Positions 21,448-32,532 of a stretch of 64,000 nucleotides of DNA are shown piece by piece. Position numbers and translations under genes: made by a program. The notes beneath the pieces were generated by a model, which was given only the letters and a program-made list of their open reading frames with translations, did not search any database and was not told where the DNA came from. The stretch covers positions 62,001-126,000 of the forward strand of contig JAGTXZ010000014.1 in assembly GCA_018398575.1 (NCBI GenBank). The letters are read 5' to 3'. The stretch's first letter is position 1. The number at the start of each line of letters is the position of its first letter. The DNA is from Ampelomyces quisqualis (lineage: Eukaryota; Ascomycota; Dothideomycetes; Pleosporales; Phaeosphaeriaceae).

Positions 21448-22689
21448 TCAAGCGTGTCGTCTGGCAAGCACCTCATTCACAGCGCCATGTACGCGGACCA
21501 AAACATGCGGCATGGCGGCTATCATGCCGTAATTCACAGCGCCGGCAAGCTTCCTCCCACGGCCAAAGTCGATGTGGTTGCCGTCCAAATCCCGTATCTG
21601 TCCGCCCGCTTCCTGAAACAAAATGTGTCCGCCCGCGTGGTCCCAGATGTACGTGTAGCGCTCTTTGGTCTGGGGAATGCGCACCATGACGTCTGCTGCG
21701 CCCAGGGCGAGTGCGACGTACTTGATCTGCTGTGACCAGACGACGGTGCCTGGCCATGTGCAGCCCAAGGACTCTGCGACAGCTTTGTGTTCGGGCTGGG
21801 ACAGGGAGGTTTTGCCGAGTGTTGTTTCGACAAAGTTCAAGGCTGCAGGGGGTTTAGTCGGGAGCGTGGTGAGGTCTACATGGCGCGGTGATCCGAGGGT
21901 GGATTCGTGCATGGAGCGAATACAGGTTCCTTGGCCTTTGACGGCGGAGAGCACGACGCCAAGGCCCGTGGAGTCGACTTGGTCCTCGTGCACGGGCGTT
22001 TCGCGCAACGGGGAGTTTGGGTCGAAAGATAGATTCGGACAGCCCACGACGCCGACCTGCTGCACGCCGTCGACGAGCAGACACAGCGCAACGGCATATT
22101 GCTGGCCGCGCATAAACGTCGCGGTCCCATCCACGGGATCCATAACCCACACCCTGCCCTGTCCCGTGACTTCCCCCTTGCCACCGAGATCAATCCGGTC
22201 AAACATCTGCTCTTTGCTCACGGGAAAGAAACGCTCCGTCGTCAAAGCTCCCGCAGCCTGCACCCCGCTGCTTCCATCTCTTCTTGCAGACGCATCTTCT
22301 TTGGCGCGTAGCACAAGCTGCCAGACACGGTCCGCTAGCGCCTCGTTGCACCGCAGTGCATCGGCGCTCTCTTCTCCTATGAAGCCGTCGTCGGGGTACA
22401 CGGCATGCAGCGCGGAGATGAGGAGTGCCTGCGCGGCAAAGTCCGCAATGGTAACGGGCGAATCGTCGGCTTTGGTTTCGGCGCCTACGCTGTTGGACAG
22501 CGAGCGCAGCACCGATTTGGTGAGCAACGATGCGGCGTGGACGGCGTGTAGTGCCGAGTCGAGCTCGTCGCTGTACGGTGGTGGTGTATTGCTACTCATT
22601 GTCTGCCGTATGGAGTTGTTGCTCGCTTGTGAAGAGTGATTGTGTGCTTCTCGCTGCTTCTCCTGCTTGTCGGGGTTGGTGGTATCCAT
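21448..22689 (-). CDS. 3'(2'),5'-bisphosphate nucleotidase (Hal2/Met22 type)
   Basis: Intronless, 413 residues from the ATG at 22689, or 383 from M31 at 22599; the shorter form starts closer to the usual Hal2 N terminus (SDELDSALHAVHAA). The inositol-monophosphatase-fold metal site is complete: D-D-S-P-V-T-I-A-D, G-E-E-S-A (about 105-109), W-V-M-D-P-V-D-G-T (about 181-189) and the later W-D-H-A-G-G. In yeast Hal2 this enzyme converts 3'-phosphoadenosine 5'-phosphate to AMP during sulfate assimilation and is the target of sodium and lithium toxicity. An insert rich in Ala/Ser/Arg (about 128-152) is longer than in yeast. Identity is strong; choice between the two starts is open. Confidence 0.93.
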   Translation of the reverse strand: MDTTNPDKQEKQREAHNHSSQASNNSIRQTMSSNTPPPYSDELDSALHAVHAASLLTKSVLRSLSNSVGAETKADDSPVTIADFAAQALLISALHAVYPDDGFIGEESADALRCNEALADRVWQLVLRAKEDASARRDGSSGVQAAGALTTERFFPVSKEQMFDRIDLGGKGEVTGQGRVWVMDPVDGTATFMRGQQYAVALCLLVDGVQQVGVVGCPNLSFDPNSPLRETPVHEDQVDSTGLGVVLSAVKGQGTCIRSMHESTLGSPRHVDLTTLPTKPPAALNFVETTLGKTSLSQPEHKAVAESLGCTWPGTVVWSQQIKYVALALGAADVMVRIPQTKERYTYIWDHAGGHILFQEAGGQIRDLDGNHIDFGRGRKLAGAVNYGMIAAMPHVLVRVHGAVNEVLARRHA

Positions 22690-25157
22690 GTGTTAGTTCT
22701 AGATGAAACTGGACGTCTGGTCTTCCTGAGCGGTGGAGTAAGCGAGGAGGATCCACCGCTTCGGCAGGTGTGGTTGATCATCGTTGCTGCTTGATCCGCA
22801 GATGAAAAGGTATACTCCGTACCTTGCAACACGCAAATCGCGAAAATGTACTTTCCACGAGCCCATTGCGGCCGCTAACATCTCGAGGTCATCGCAAGCC
22901 CAGAGGCCCGAAGGACGATACTTTCCTTCCTCCGCGCGCTGCCCGAAACTCTGCGCATCTCTCGGTCCTTCTGCAAGGGCACTCCTTGTGGGAGCATCTC
23001 CCTCAAAAAAAGTGGCCGAATCACGGCCCCCTCTACCGTTTCAACCACGCTGTAGCCGCCGAACGGGCCGAATTCGGAAGATAGCCACGATCGGGAGATG
23101 CCCCTCATGGATCAGGGCTTCATCAGGCGAGGCTGCTATTGATTTCCGAGACAAGCTGCCCGTGCATCGTTCGCGATAGATTGGCAAGTGGATAACACGA
23201 CATGGCCGAGCCTGTGTGTTTGGGACATTGCTTGTGCATTATTTACAGTTGAGCATTCCGCATGGTCCTCTATGCGCTCATGCAGCAGCAATGCTGTGTC
23301 CCGACTCCCGAAGGACTCCATATTGTGTGGCAATATACGCACCATGCCACTTACGCTCGTTTGGAGGGCTGGAGCCCCTGCAAGACAATGCAGCGCAGGA
23401 TAAGAAAGACATGGCCCGGACTTGCGGAATGACATTTTGCCTTTGTCGAAGAGGCATGATAAATTCCGGGGTAGAGTTGTTGACTTGTGTAGTACAGCGT
23501 CACGCACCCGCTCTTTACATTGCACTATCATCGAGGACGAGCAAGCTACTAGGTCCAAACGAGCGACATTTGCATCAAGGTTGCAGTGTCTGTGACAGTG
23601 TTCCTCGCTTTGATGTGTCGCATTGCTGTCGAAGCAAGACTCGCTAAGCGCAATGGATTTTGAGATAAGGTGAACAGGGCAAGGTAAAGGTGGTGTTGAA
23701 CAAGCAACGTGGGGGCGACGATAGCGAATCCGGTGCTCAACGGGGGAACTCTCCATCCTGTCTCCAGCTGCAAGTCATCACTCTCAGATGGCGTCTTCGA
23801 TGCAAGCACCCTGCAGAACCTTGCTGGATGGTGCATGTTGCAGGTCAATTGCCTACTCTGGTGGCGCACAAGTCATGAAGGAGCATAATCGTTATCTCGC
23901 TTGTTGTTGCTGCATCAGCCAATCTAGCGGTTTGTGCACTGTAGCTACCAGCCTATCAAGTGGCTCAAAGGGCGTTGGCATGGAGAGAGAGGCGCGGCAG
24001 ACGTGGAGTTTCTGGCGACCGATCAAGAAGAGGTTCGCCCTCGGAGGTGGCTTGAAGCGCTGAGCATCAACAATGCGCTCTAACCGCACTCTTTGTATTG
24101 ATAAATCATGTTAGGCGCGGACATGGCGCACTCTTCTGCGGACACGGTGTGCTATTTCTAGTTGGGACGGCTCGGCTAACAGCATCGCATGAGCAGGACG
24201 AGCTCTACAGTCCAAGTTGGTACTCTGGCGTCTGTGGTCCTGACTCGGTCTTGACAAGGCTGGTGGTGGTTTACTCAGCATTCCGTGTGCGCACCAGTTG
24301 GTGCTTACGAGAGCTGGATGGTGTGGACACAGCTGCAGGGGCCCATGTCATCGGATGATGTCTTGGCTGGGCATGATGACGAGGAGAAGAGTGATTGACA
24401 AGCAGGGCTGCACAGCAGCGTCCAGGAGGGCGTGGGGAGTGGTGCGCCCAGCAGATGACCTATGAAACCGATATCTTTGCCTCCCTTTCAGCCCATGCCC
24501 AGGCTCGAACAGGCAGAGCCGTAGCTACAAGTGCAAGACTGTCATCTGCGCCAGACGGGGCAGATGACTACTAGCGGGATTTGTCGTCATGGAGCGGGCT
24601 TTGCTCGCTGTGTCACCTTGTCGCAGCTATCGCACGCCAGACAGTCATGGCACCGCGACCGACGATGCTGCAAGACGTGCTCGGCAGCACGCTGCAGGGA
24701 GGTGCCAATCTCGCTCGTTGAGCTGGCAGCACCGCAATGGCCAAAGTGCAGGCGAGCGGCGAGCCTGTTCGCTGCAGAGGTGCAGGCCGGGCTAGGGCGG
24801 ATTGGGCGGGAGGGGGTGCAGGAAGCTCGCGCAACCAGCGGCTAGAAGAATGATTGCCTTGGCCGTCGATGCCCCTGCACGCCAGCTACAGGCGTGGGAC
24901 CCTGCTCACGCACCTGTGGAGATGGCTTGGTGCGTGGGACACCCTCAGGCACCGTCCATAAGACTATCCTCCTTCGCTCCCGTCTCCACACGGCCCATCC
25001 GCTCCCCAAGCACAGTCAAAACCCCTCTGATGACTCCCACTTGAAACGAGATATTTTGTCCCCAACCACCCCACCCGTCTCCGTCCAGACGAAGGTCGAG
25101 CACCCCATCCCATCACCGTCCAGCAGCCGCCGACTCCCACCAGGCCCACTACCCGCC
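22690..25157. other. Intergenic, no gene recognised
   Basis: About 2.5 kb of mixed composition. Open frames up to about 200 codons occur on both strands (for example 23136-23756 minus, 23216-23647 plus) but overlap each other and show no domains or codon regularity. A near-match to the recurring CTCCGTAC motif lies at 22814. Confidence 0.4.
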
Positions 25158-25637
25158 ATGGCTTCCTGGAGCAACGACTACTGCCTTTCGTGCGACCGCC
25201 AGATGTCTGAACCGTCTGCCTACTGCAGCCAGGCTTGCCGGCTGGCCGACTTGGAGAAGGCCGGACGCACGCAGACACCATCACAACTGTCTTCGTCGGC
25301 TTCGTCAACCGGATCGTCCAACCACGGCTTCTACCTGCCCCCTGCCGTCAACTTCTCGGCGTACAAGGCGCCGTCGCGGTCCAAGGGATTCGACGTAGCA
25401 CCAGCCAGCCCCTACCACTACTACACGACGGCCAACGGAGCCTACTTTGCACCCCCCTCGGCGACCAGGGCAGCCACACAGCGCAGCGTCACTCGGTCGT
25501 CGTCGCGCTCCTCACTCGCATCGGCGTCTTCTCCCACCCAGGCCGGGGTCTCGCGTTCGGCTGCCTCGCAGCTGAACAGCTACATGCGATCCTTTGACCA
25601 AACACGGGAACTGAAACGACAGTACACGCAGTACTAG
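25158..25637 (+). CDS. Ecl1-like zinc-binding lifespan/starvation factor
   Basis: A 159-residue frame from the ATG at 25158 (context gccATGg), preferred over upstream in-frame ATGs because the conserved part begins at once: W-S-N-D-Y-C-L-S-C-D-R-Q-M, then A-Y-C-S-Q-A-C-R-L-A-D-L-E-K-A. This CxxC...CxxxC cluster is the zinc-binding signature of the fungal Ecl1/Ecl2/Ecl3 family, which in fission yeast extends chronological lifespan and responds to zinc, sulfur and amino-acid starvation. The rest is Ser/Ala/Tyr-rich and probably unstructured, ending R-E-L-K-R-Q-Y-T-Q-Y. It is intronless. The family call rests mainly on the first 35 residues. Confidence 0.75.
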   Translation: MASWSNDYCLSCDRQMSEPSAYCSQACRLADLEKAGRTQTPSQLSSSASSTGSSNHGFYLPPAVNFSAYKAPSRSKGFDVAPASPYHYYTTANGAYFAPPSATRAATQRSVTRSSSRSSLASASSPTQAGVSRSAASQLNSYMRSFDQTRELKRQYTQY

Positions 25638-26907
25638 ACAGCGCTCTTATTCCCCTCGCATGCTGCTTGGCGCTTGCCAGCACGAGACCCGGCGTGGTCC
25701 TGGAGTTCGTTTTTTGCATATTCTCGGTGCTGTCGAAACGACGTTGATTGCTTGTACCCTCTCCTATGTTCGCTCGGGCCAAGATGCGGCCGTGTACGAC
25801 TAAAAGTATGACTATCTCGGTGTTGGATATCAAACAGCAGGTGCTGTACCTGGGGCATGCGGCTGTTCCTCTCTCTCCTATCCCTAGCTAGTCGCTGCTT
25901 CGGCGTGCAATAATGCAAAGTGCGACCATGGGCTCAGGCTCATGGCGACGACATGCCACACTCGTCTGCACACCCGCCTGCCGTGCCCACGCTGCTTGCC
26001 GTTCGCATGCCAGCCTATCATGGCACGACTGGTCGGAAAACGTCTCACTGTGCCTGCAGAGGGCCGCGGGACCCCTCCGGCGCTAGTGTGCTGCACGTGA
26101 CGAGGAGACAACTTGGGTCGGGCGTGTGCCAGGCTCGGCTGAGACAGGCCCCGGCCCACCACACAGGGCGTCGAGCGTTATGTGACACACACTTGTTTGG
26201 CAGCACACAGACCAAGAGGGATTTGTTCCATCATGATTTGCCGAGCGACCATCTAGGCGGCTGTGGGCGGATGGATATACACACCGAGGACGAGGATGCT
26301 GGCAGGCACACACACTGAGTGACTGTCCCAACACACCGAGTGACTGTCCCAACACACCAAAGATGGGCCCGCCCGTGCAGTGCGTCGTCGCGCCTTGGCT
26401 TCCCCGCACCTCTGACGGCACGGAGCGAATGACCAGGGGGCGGGCGCGCAGGGGCCACCTCTCCCCAAAGTCTGAGACTCTGAGAGAGCAAACCATCCCG
26501 CGCCGGGCTTCGTCATGCGATGGCGCAACACGAGCAACGGGCGGCATGGCGTGCGCCCTGAGCCATTTGGCCCTCGTTGTCTTGGCGCCACCCGCCCGCG
26601 GTTTCGTCTGCGCCTACAGTACAGCCCAAGCGAAAGCTTCCGACACGGCTGATTCCACAGCACTTGCCATGGACAGTCCGTATTATTCAGTCCGATCGTT
26701 TTTCCAGGGTCAACAAGGGACCGGCGAGGCGGCACCATGTCTGCAGCCGCACCTAGCTCGGATCGGAGACGCTGTCGCGGAAAATCCAGGCACCCAACGG
26801 CCAGCGCACACCTCAACAGAATTCCGCCTGTCACCACGGGGAGCTAGTCTAGTGCGCAGATTGCGCATATGTCCTCGCCATGTCCAACTTGGATTTTTTG
26901 GCTGTTG

Positions 26908-26941
<34 letters not shown>

Positions 26942-27604
26942 AATCATGTATGCCAACACTTGGCCTCGGGCGCGGCGACAGAGACAATCAACCCTTCCGC
27001 ACGCCCTTGTCACGCGCGTTTATCCGTAGCACTGGGAGCAGAGACTCAGAAGCATCGCCTTCATTACACCTTTTCAGCGGAATTTCAAAATCTTCAAGAC
27101 ACTGCCTGCCGCGCGTGGGTACACTCTTATCTTGGCACACTCATCTAACTAGTTCAAGTTAGCTCCGTACCTTGGCACACCCATCTAACTAGTCTAAGTT
27201 AGCTCTATACCTTAGCACACCTATCTAAGTCTAAGTTAGCTCCGTACCTTGGCACACCCATCTAACTAGTCTAAGTTAGCTCTGTACCTTGGCAAGATGA
27301 AATGTAGAATGAACTTGATATAGACCACAGGACATGGAGAACAAGGCTTCCCGTTCGCTTGGCCCGATTTAAAGTAACGTACCGGCGGATTGGTAGTTGG
27401 CTGAGTGGCCACCAGCGAATACCTGCTGTTGTATGTTTTTACCACGCGTTTCCCCACCTGAGATGGTAGTGTATGTGGTCGTTCCTGCCAGTACTGCTCG
27501 GGAGGGGCGAGATTGATTGTCCTACAAGTGGATCGTTATTAAAGAAGCTAATCTGTTTGGCCCTATAAAAAACCTTACAACAGGCATTATACACTTTTTT
27601 CCTA
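25638..27604. other. Intergenic with several short repeats
   Basis: About 2 kb downstream of the Ecl1-like gene and of the histidine kinase gene. It holds a two-copy 21-bp repeat (26311-26352), a GAT microsatellite (about 26909-26941) and a four-copy 40-bp repeat (27131-27287, listed separately). A 261-codon plus-strand frame crossing the GAT run (giving poly-Asp) is judged noncoding. Confidence 0.5.
27131..27287. repeat. Four-copy 40-bp tandem repeat with inner dyad
   Basis: Copies start at 27131, 27171, 27211 (37 bp, short deletion) and 27248. Each begins cttggcacac and ends with a ctccgtac-type octamer. The middle of each unit, taactagtctaagtta, is an imperfect inverted repeat. The array is about 320 bp beyond the 3' end of the histidine kinase gene. 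Confidence 0.85.
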
Positions 27605-30600
27605 CTATTTGTCTTTTTGACGTGTCGTACCTTGCTGCGGGTTAGAATTACCCTTCCTGCTGTCCTGCTGCACTTGCTTCTCTTGCTGGGCTGCTGTCAT
27701 GTTTTCGCCTTGGTCTTCTGCAGTCGATATTTGGCTTTCTTTCTCGACTGCACGAGCTTTTTCGCGTGGTTGCCCGACTGTCGTGGGGTTTTTGCCTTGT
27801 AGCTCCCTTACTGTAGCCGTCTCTTCTTGCCCGGCTGCTGCTGCCAACACTATTGCCTGTACCTCATTTGGCGCCGCCTCTTCCCCTTCCCTTATCACAC
27901 CTGCACTCATCGTCTCCTCAAGCACACTCTCCCTTTTTGTTTGGTCCATACTCTCCCTCCTCATCACCCGCCTCCTACTCCGCCCCTCGCTTCTCTTCAA
28001 CAACCCCTCCAACATGCCGAATTTCATCGGCTTTGTCATGAAGTGATCCACCCCGCTGCTCAGCGCTTCTAGCCGCGCACTTGCCGATGCTAGACCGGTG
28101 AGTGCCACGATACGGCAGTGCGGAAGCTTGTTGGAGTGTTCGAAAAAGCGAATCGCGCGCGTGCATGTCATGCCGTCCATTACTTGACGCTTCAACGTCA
28201 GTGTACAGGATGTAGGGTGTAGGAATGAGGGCTTGGGAAAATGGAGAGGAAAGGACTGAACGTACCAGGCATGGACATGTCCATTAGGATAGTTTGAAAA
28301 GACGAGGAGCCGGCCTGATAGATTTCCAGCGCTTCGAGACCGTTTTCCGCTTCGGTATAGGTGTAATTGTGGCGCTTCATGAAAGCTACGAGGAGCTGAA
28401 GTGAGGTAAGTGGTTGATGCATGTTCTTCCCCGGAGACTGGCTTACACTGCGGTTTATCGAGTTGTCGTCGACTATCAGGACTTGTGCGCCGCCGGAATC
28501 TTGGCTATCTTGGGTTGCTGTCGCAGAGGTTTCCGTCGGAGAAAAGGCGTATGATATCGTGGTTTCGTTCATCTTTCGTGCCAAAGCTGTTTCGGGTTGC
28601 GGTGAATGGCAAGACGTTTGTGGAAAAGGTGGGCCTGGGCCATCTCCTAGAACACCGAAGTGGGGTGATCCACTTACCGAACTGTCATGTTCAACATTCT
28701 CATCCGGGTTTCCAAAGCGATCAAGGCATTGATTTAAGACGTATGCCAGCTTGAAAGGCCCACAACTGCTCCATCTTAGCCCGAACAACCGAAATCCAGT
28801 AAAGATCCGACGAACTTACGGTTGAGTCATGATTTCCACCACGCTCTCCTTGCTCCTAATTCTTGCATCTGAACGCAGGGTAGCTGCTTCCATGCTGTCC
28901 AGGGCGACAAAGATAGTCACAGGCGCCTTACTGCCCTCGTGTCTCGAACGCCTAATGGCTTTGAGATAGTCGAAGGAAACTTCTGGCGCGATAATAATAT
29001 CAGCGTCATTTCCGGCCCATTCTGTGGTTCGTACGACGTTAATTTTAAGATGTTGTTGCAGAGTATTAGCGAGAACATTAGTAAATCGTACAAGTCCTTC
29101 ATCGATTTGCGCCATGGTAGCATTCTGGGTTCCCGAGTTTAGACGTCTTTGCAAGATGCAGACTTTGCGACCCTCTAGGCGTGACTGGTACGCAAAGTAC
29201 TGACTTCTTTGCGGAGACACAGCTGGAAAGAGTCTATCAGGAGGGCTTTCTGGTTTTCTCAAAGCCAACCTGACTGTTATTTTGGTACCAACTGAAGGTT
29301 CGCTGCTTACATCGATCTTTCCGCCGTTGGTTTCAATTATCTGGCGAACGATGCTCAGACCAAGACCTGTACCAGTGGCAAACTGCGGACGAAGATGTTC
29401 TGTCAGCGATAAGGTATCGACCACTGGCTTAAAGCAAGCTACGTACCGAATCCTCCTGCGTAAATGGGTGGAACGCTTGGTTAGCCAGAAAATTAGGACT
29501 CATGCCTCGCCCTGAATCCGTGACTGTCAAAGTCACAGTGGTGGGTGCCTCCGAAGATCGCGATCCGTCGTTTACACGCAAAGCCACATGAACATGACCA
29601 GACTCGGTGTACTTGAGCGCATTGCCAAAGATGTTCATGACGATTCTTCGCCATGAGCCTACAGGGAAACAATAAGTCCAATCGCTTTTAGTAGCTATAT
29701 CAAGCGCAATGTAGCAGACTTTTCGATGCGATGTGAGGTCAGCCTCAGAACGCGTGGGCGAAACATTCCCATTCATCTGGGCGGCCGATGCAGGAATGTA
29801 GGAAGATCCGGAAAACACCGCTTCTATGACCTCTTCTGTGGCGATACCGATATCAAAAGCCCCAGCTTTAGTTCGCCGGTTCTTGAGGGGTTTTGACGAT
29901 AGTCGCACCGTATTTGAGCTCTTCAGTCTTCTCGAAGAAACGTTTCTCTTTGTTTCGCTGATCTCTGCGTGGTCCATTACGTGACTACAAATACCAAACA
30001 TAGTCAGTGGTTAGACTCCTAGTACTTCTGTACAACTCACTTGATCGTATCTAGCAACGTCTGCCCGCAAGCATTCAGGGAGTTGAACATGCTGGTCTGG
30101 AACGAGTCGAGGGATGTGTCCTTGAGAAATTCCAATGTCCCCAAAATGCCATGAAGGGGACTCCTTAGCTCATGTGAGATGGAAGCAACGAAGGTCGTCT
30201 TCGCCTGGTTCAATGCCAATGCATCTAGCCTCGAAAGTTCCCTCATTATAGAGTGGCTGAATACTTTGAAATACGGAAGATCCATCGATGCAGAAATTAG
30301 TCGATCAGGCCTGTTACTCCAGCAGAGACATCCGGAAAACCATCGCGAGCGCTCATAGTCCCACAAGGGCACGAAAGCCACACTCCGTGCGCCTGGAAGC
30401 GTCATCTGCAAGGCACGCAAGATTCGGCTTGTGCGGCTTCCAGCGCTCTTTCGTTTTGGCGATCCTTGGGATGGTGTCTTGGATACTCCACTGGAAGTAC
30501 CAGACTCATCGGTCGAGGAGAGGGGGCAACCGTCTGCACCAAAGGTAATAACCTTGCCGTTGGAGTACTCCTGCAACATGCGTGACAAGTCCGTTTCTGA

Positions 30601-32013
30601 TAGCAATCCGAACCCGGAGCTACCACCAATACCATCATCGTTAGCTCCCTTGCGAATAGCAACACCAAGTACTTGACAGTTATTCGATGAGTCTTCTGTG
30701 CTACCAGCGCGAGTGGAGCTTCCAGCGTCACTAGACGACGAGGAGGACTGAGTCAAATCTGCTACATCCTCGCCCCCAGTTCCTGTTGTGCTGCCGCCTT
30801 CCTGACTACCGGTATGTTGGTGACTCTTGTTGGCTGCAACTGAGGCGTCCAGGATGATTACGCCATCGAGATCACTGGATGCCAACATTACAGTAGCCGC
30901 TCGGGAGAACATCGATCGCGCATCGAGAGGCAAAATAGTGTCCTGTAACTTCTTTACTGATCGTTCGTCTCTGATGCGAAGTTTTGTTGGCGCCGTTACT
31001 GCTAACATGGGATCACTTCTCTCATCATGCGGAGACGCCAGCGTCAGCGACGATGTGTTGCGTTTTTGGGGGTGCTCCGATTCGCTCTTTCTTGCATTCT
31101 TGAAGGGGCGCAAGGCTTCTGCACCTTCAGAGAAAGAAATGAGGCCACGCGCAAAGCGCTCTCCTCGACAAAGTTGGTCTTTGATCGTATATGTGTGCAA
31201 ATAGTCCATTACACTCTTGGCAATGTCCCGCAGACTATATCGGTGTTCGTCGGAAAGCCCGTCAACACGTGGAGAATCGTCTAGAATGCAGAGTGATCCT
31301 ACAATTGCACCGGCAGGACTGATAAGAGGCGCTCCGGAGTAGAACCGCACTTCCGTTTCTTTAACGTAAGATCTGTTTGCATGCTCCACGCTCTCGCTCA
31401 AATCTTTGATCACGAGCGTCGGGGCTTCGTCAGCCCCAAAGGCCTGAAGATCGATACTCAGGACGTTCTCACACATTCCCTGCAAATCGTGAAGTCATGG
31501 TCAGTATGCGTTCTTGACATAAGAGGCGCATGATACCTGAGCATAAGTTTCGCAAAAGCACTGTGTAGACCCCTCCCACAAACCAATACACTAACAACTT
31601 ACCTACAACCTGTCAGCGCTACAATACCATGATATCATCAAACTTGCCCATGTTCTTGGTATGCTAACACTGCCCAGCCAAAGTGTGCTCGAATTGCCGC
31701 CGGGAGCTCCGGGATGTATAGACATATCTGGCGTTGCTTCTGCAAGGATACATTGCCGCTGATCATCGACCAGCGAAATCATGGCCCGTTTGGCTCCTGT
31801 ACGAAATGTGGCCAACTGGGCTAGGGCCGTCAAGGTTGAATCCTGTGATGCCTGCGGTACATGGCTTCCTGGCAAACTGCATGTATTTGGATTCGGACCG
31901 AGTTCGTTGAGATGAGGAATATCGCGGAATGCTGCTCCATATAGCAGGAACACATCTCGCTCCCTCTTGTCTTCCGACACAACCTTGTGGCGGCCATGGG
32001 TCTGAGAATTCAT
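27605..32013 (-). CDS. Hybrid sensor histidine kinase (GAF-HisKA-HATPase-receiver)
   Basis: Seven exons (31648-32013, 30041-31479, 29447-29984, 28820-29382, 28447-28765, 28266-28395, 27605-28182) join in phase to 1310 residues. The N-terminal half holds a GAF-like sensor domain (M-I-S-L-V-D-D-Q-R-Q ... W-L-G-S-V-S-I-P-R) interrupted by long Ser/Gly-rich inserts. The kinase core has the phospho-acceptor box I-S-H-E-L-R-S-P-L-H-G (His558), the N box N-I-F-G-N-A-L-K-Y, G1 D-S-G-R-G-M and G2 G-T-G-L-G-L-S. The receiver carries V-D-D-N, phospho-acceptor Asp1114 in L-M-D-M-S-M-P and the lysine of T-K-P-M-K. A Gln/Glu-rich tail of about 130 residues ends the protein. It should pass a signal through Ypd1-type phosphotransfer to MAPK or regulator outputs. 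It has no membrane segment, so it is probably cytosolic. Intron 1 needs a GC donor. Confidence 0.9.
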
Positions 32014-32532
32014 GGTGGGTTGTGGCCGATAATGGAACCATTAGAGAAAGCAGCATTTGGACATGGTCAAAACATGCCCTTTAAAGCAATGTCAAAAGTC
32101 CCATTCCGGGCTCGTGGGGCTGATCACAAAACGGTCTTTTCGCCACATCAATTTTTGGTGAGTCTGGATCGCGGGTAGAGTGAGATCATCGAGCGGTTCG
32201 AGGATGGTGGTAGCCCTGGCGGCTTTTCAGACAAATGACGTAGACATTGTCGCTTACCACCTAGGCATAACTAGTGTGTCCCAGAAGCACCAGCCAGTTG
32301 TGACTGGCCGGAGCACTGCACCGAGTAATCATCCTTGACGGAAATCTTACACCCGTAAAAGATCATTTTCCTACTCAACCGTGAAGACCTCAGGAACCGC
32401 TTCATGATTCATTCATTTCGATCTGATCAACACACGTTGTCTCCAACAGACCAGGCCGCTTCCAGCAATGAGGTTCCAAAAGCCAGAGACAACATAGCGC
32501 AATCTTCGCATTCCGCAGAAGAACTCCATACC
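32014..32532. other. Intergenic, no gene seen
   Basis: Upstream region of the histidine kinase gene and 3' flank of the D123 gene, both on the minus strand. No motif is assigned. Confidence 0.4.

Noticed and set aside
21331..21735. Plus-strand frame with poly-Val over the GTA run
   Set aside because: It is antisense to the end of the bisphosphate nucleotidase gene and its Val run is the microsatellite.
26363..27148. 261-codon plus-strand frame with poly-Asp
   Set aside because: It runs through a GAT microsatellite and into the 40-bp repeat; there are no domains and other frames are similarly open.
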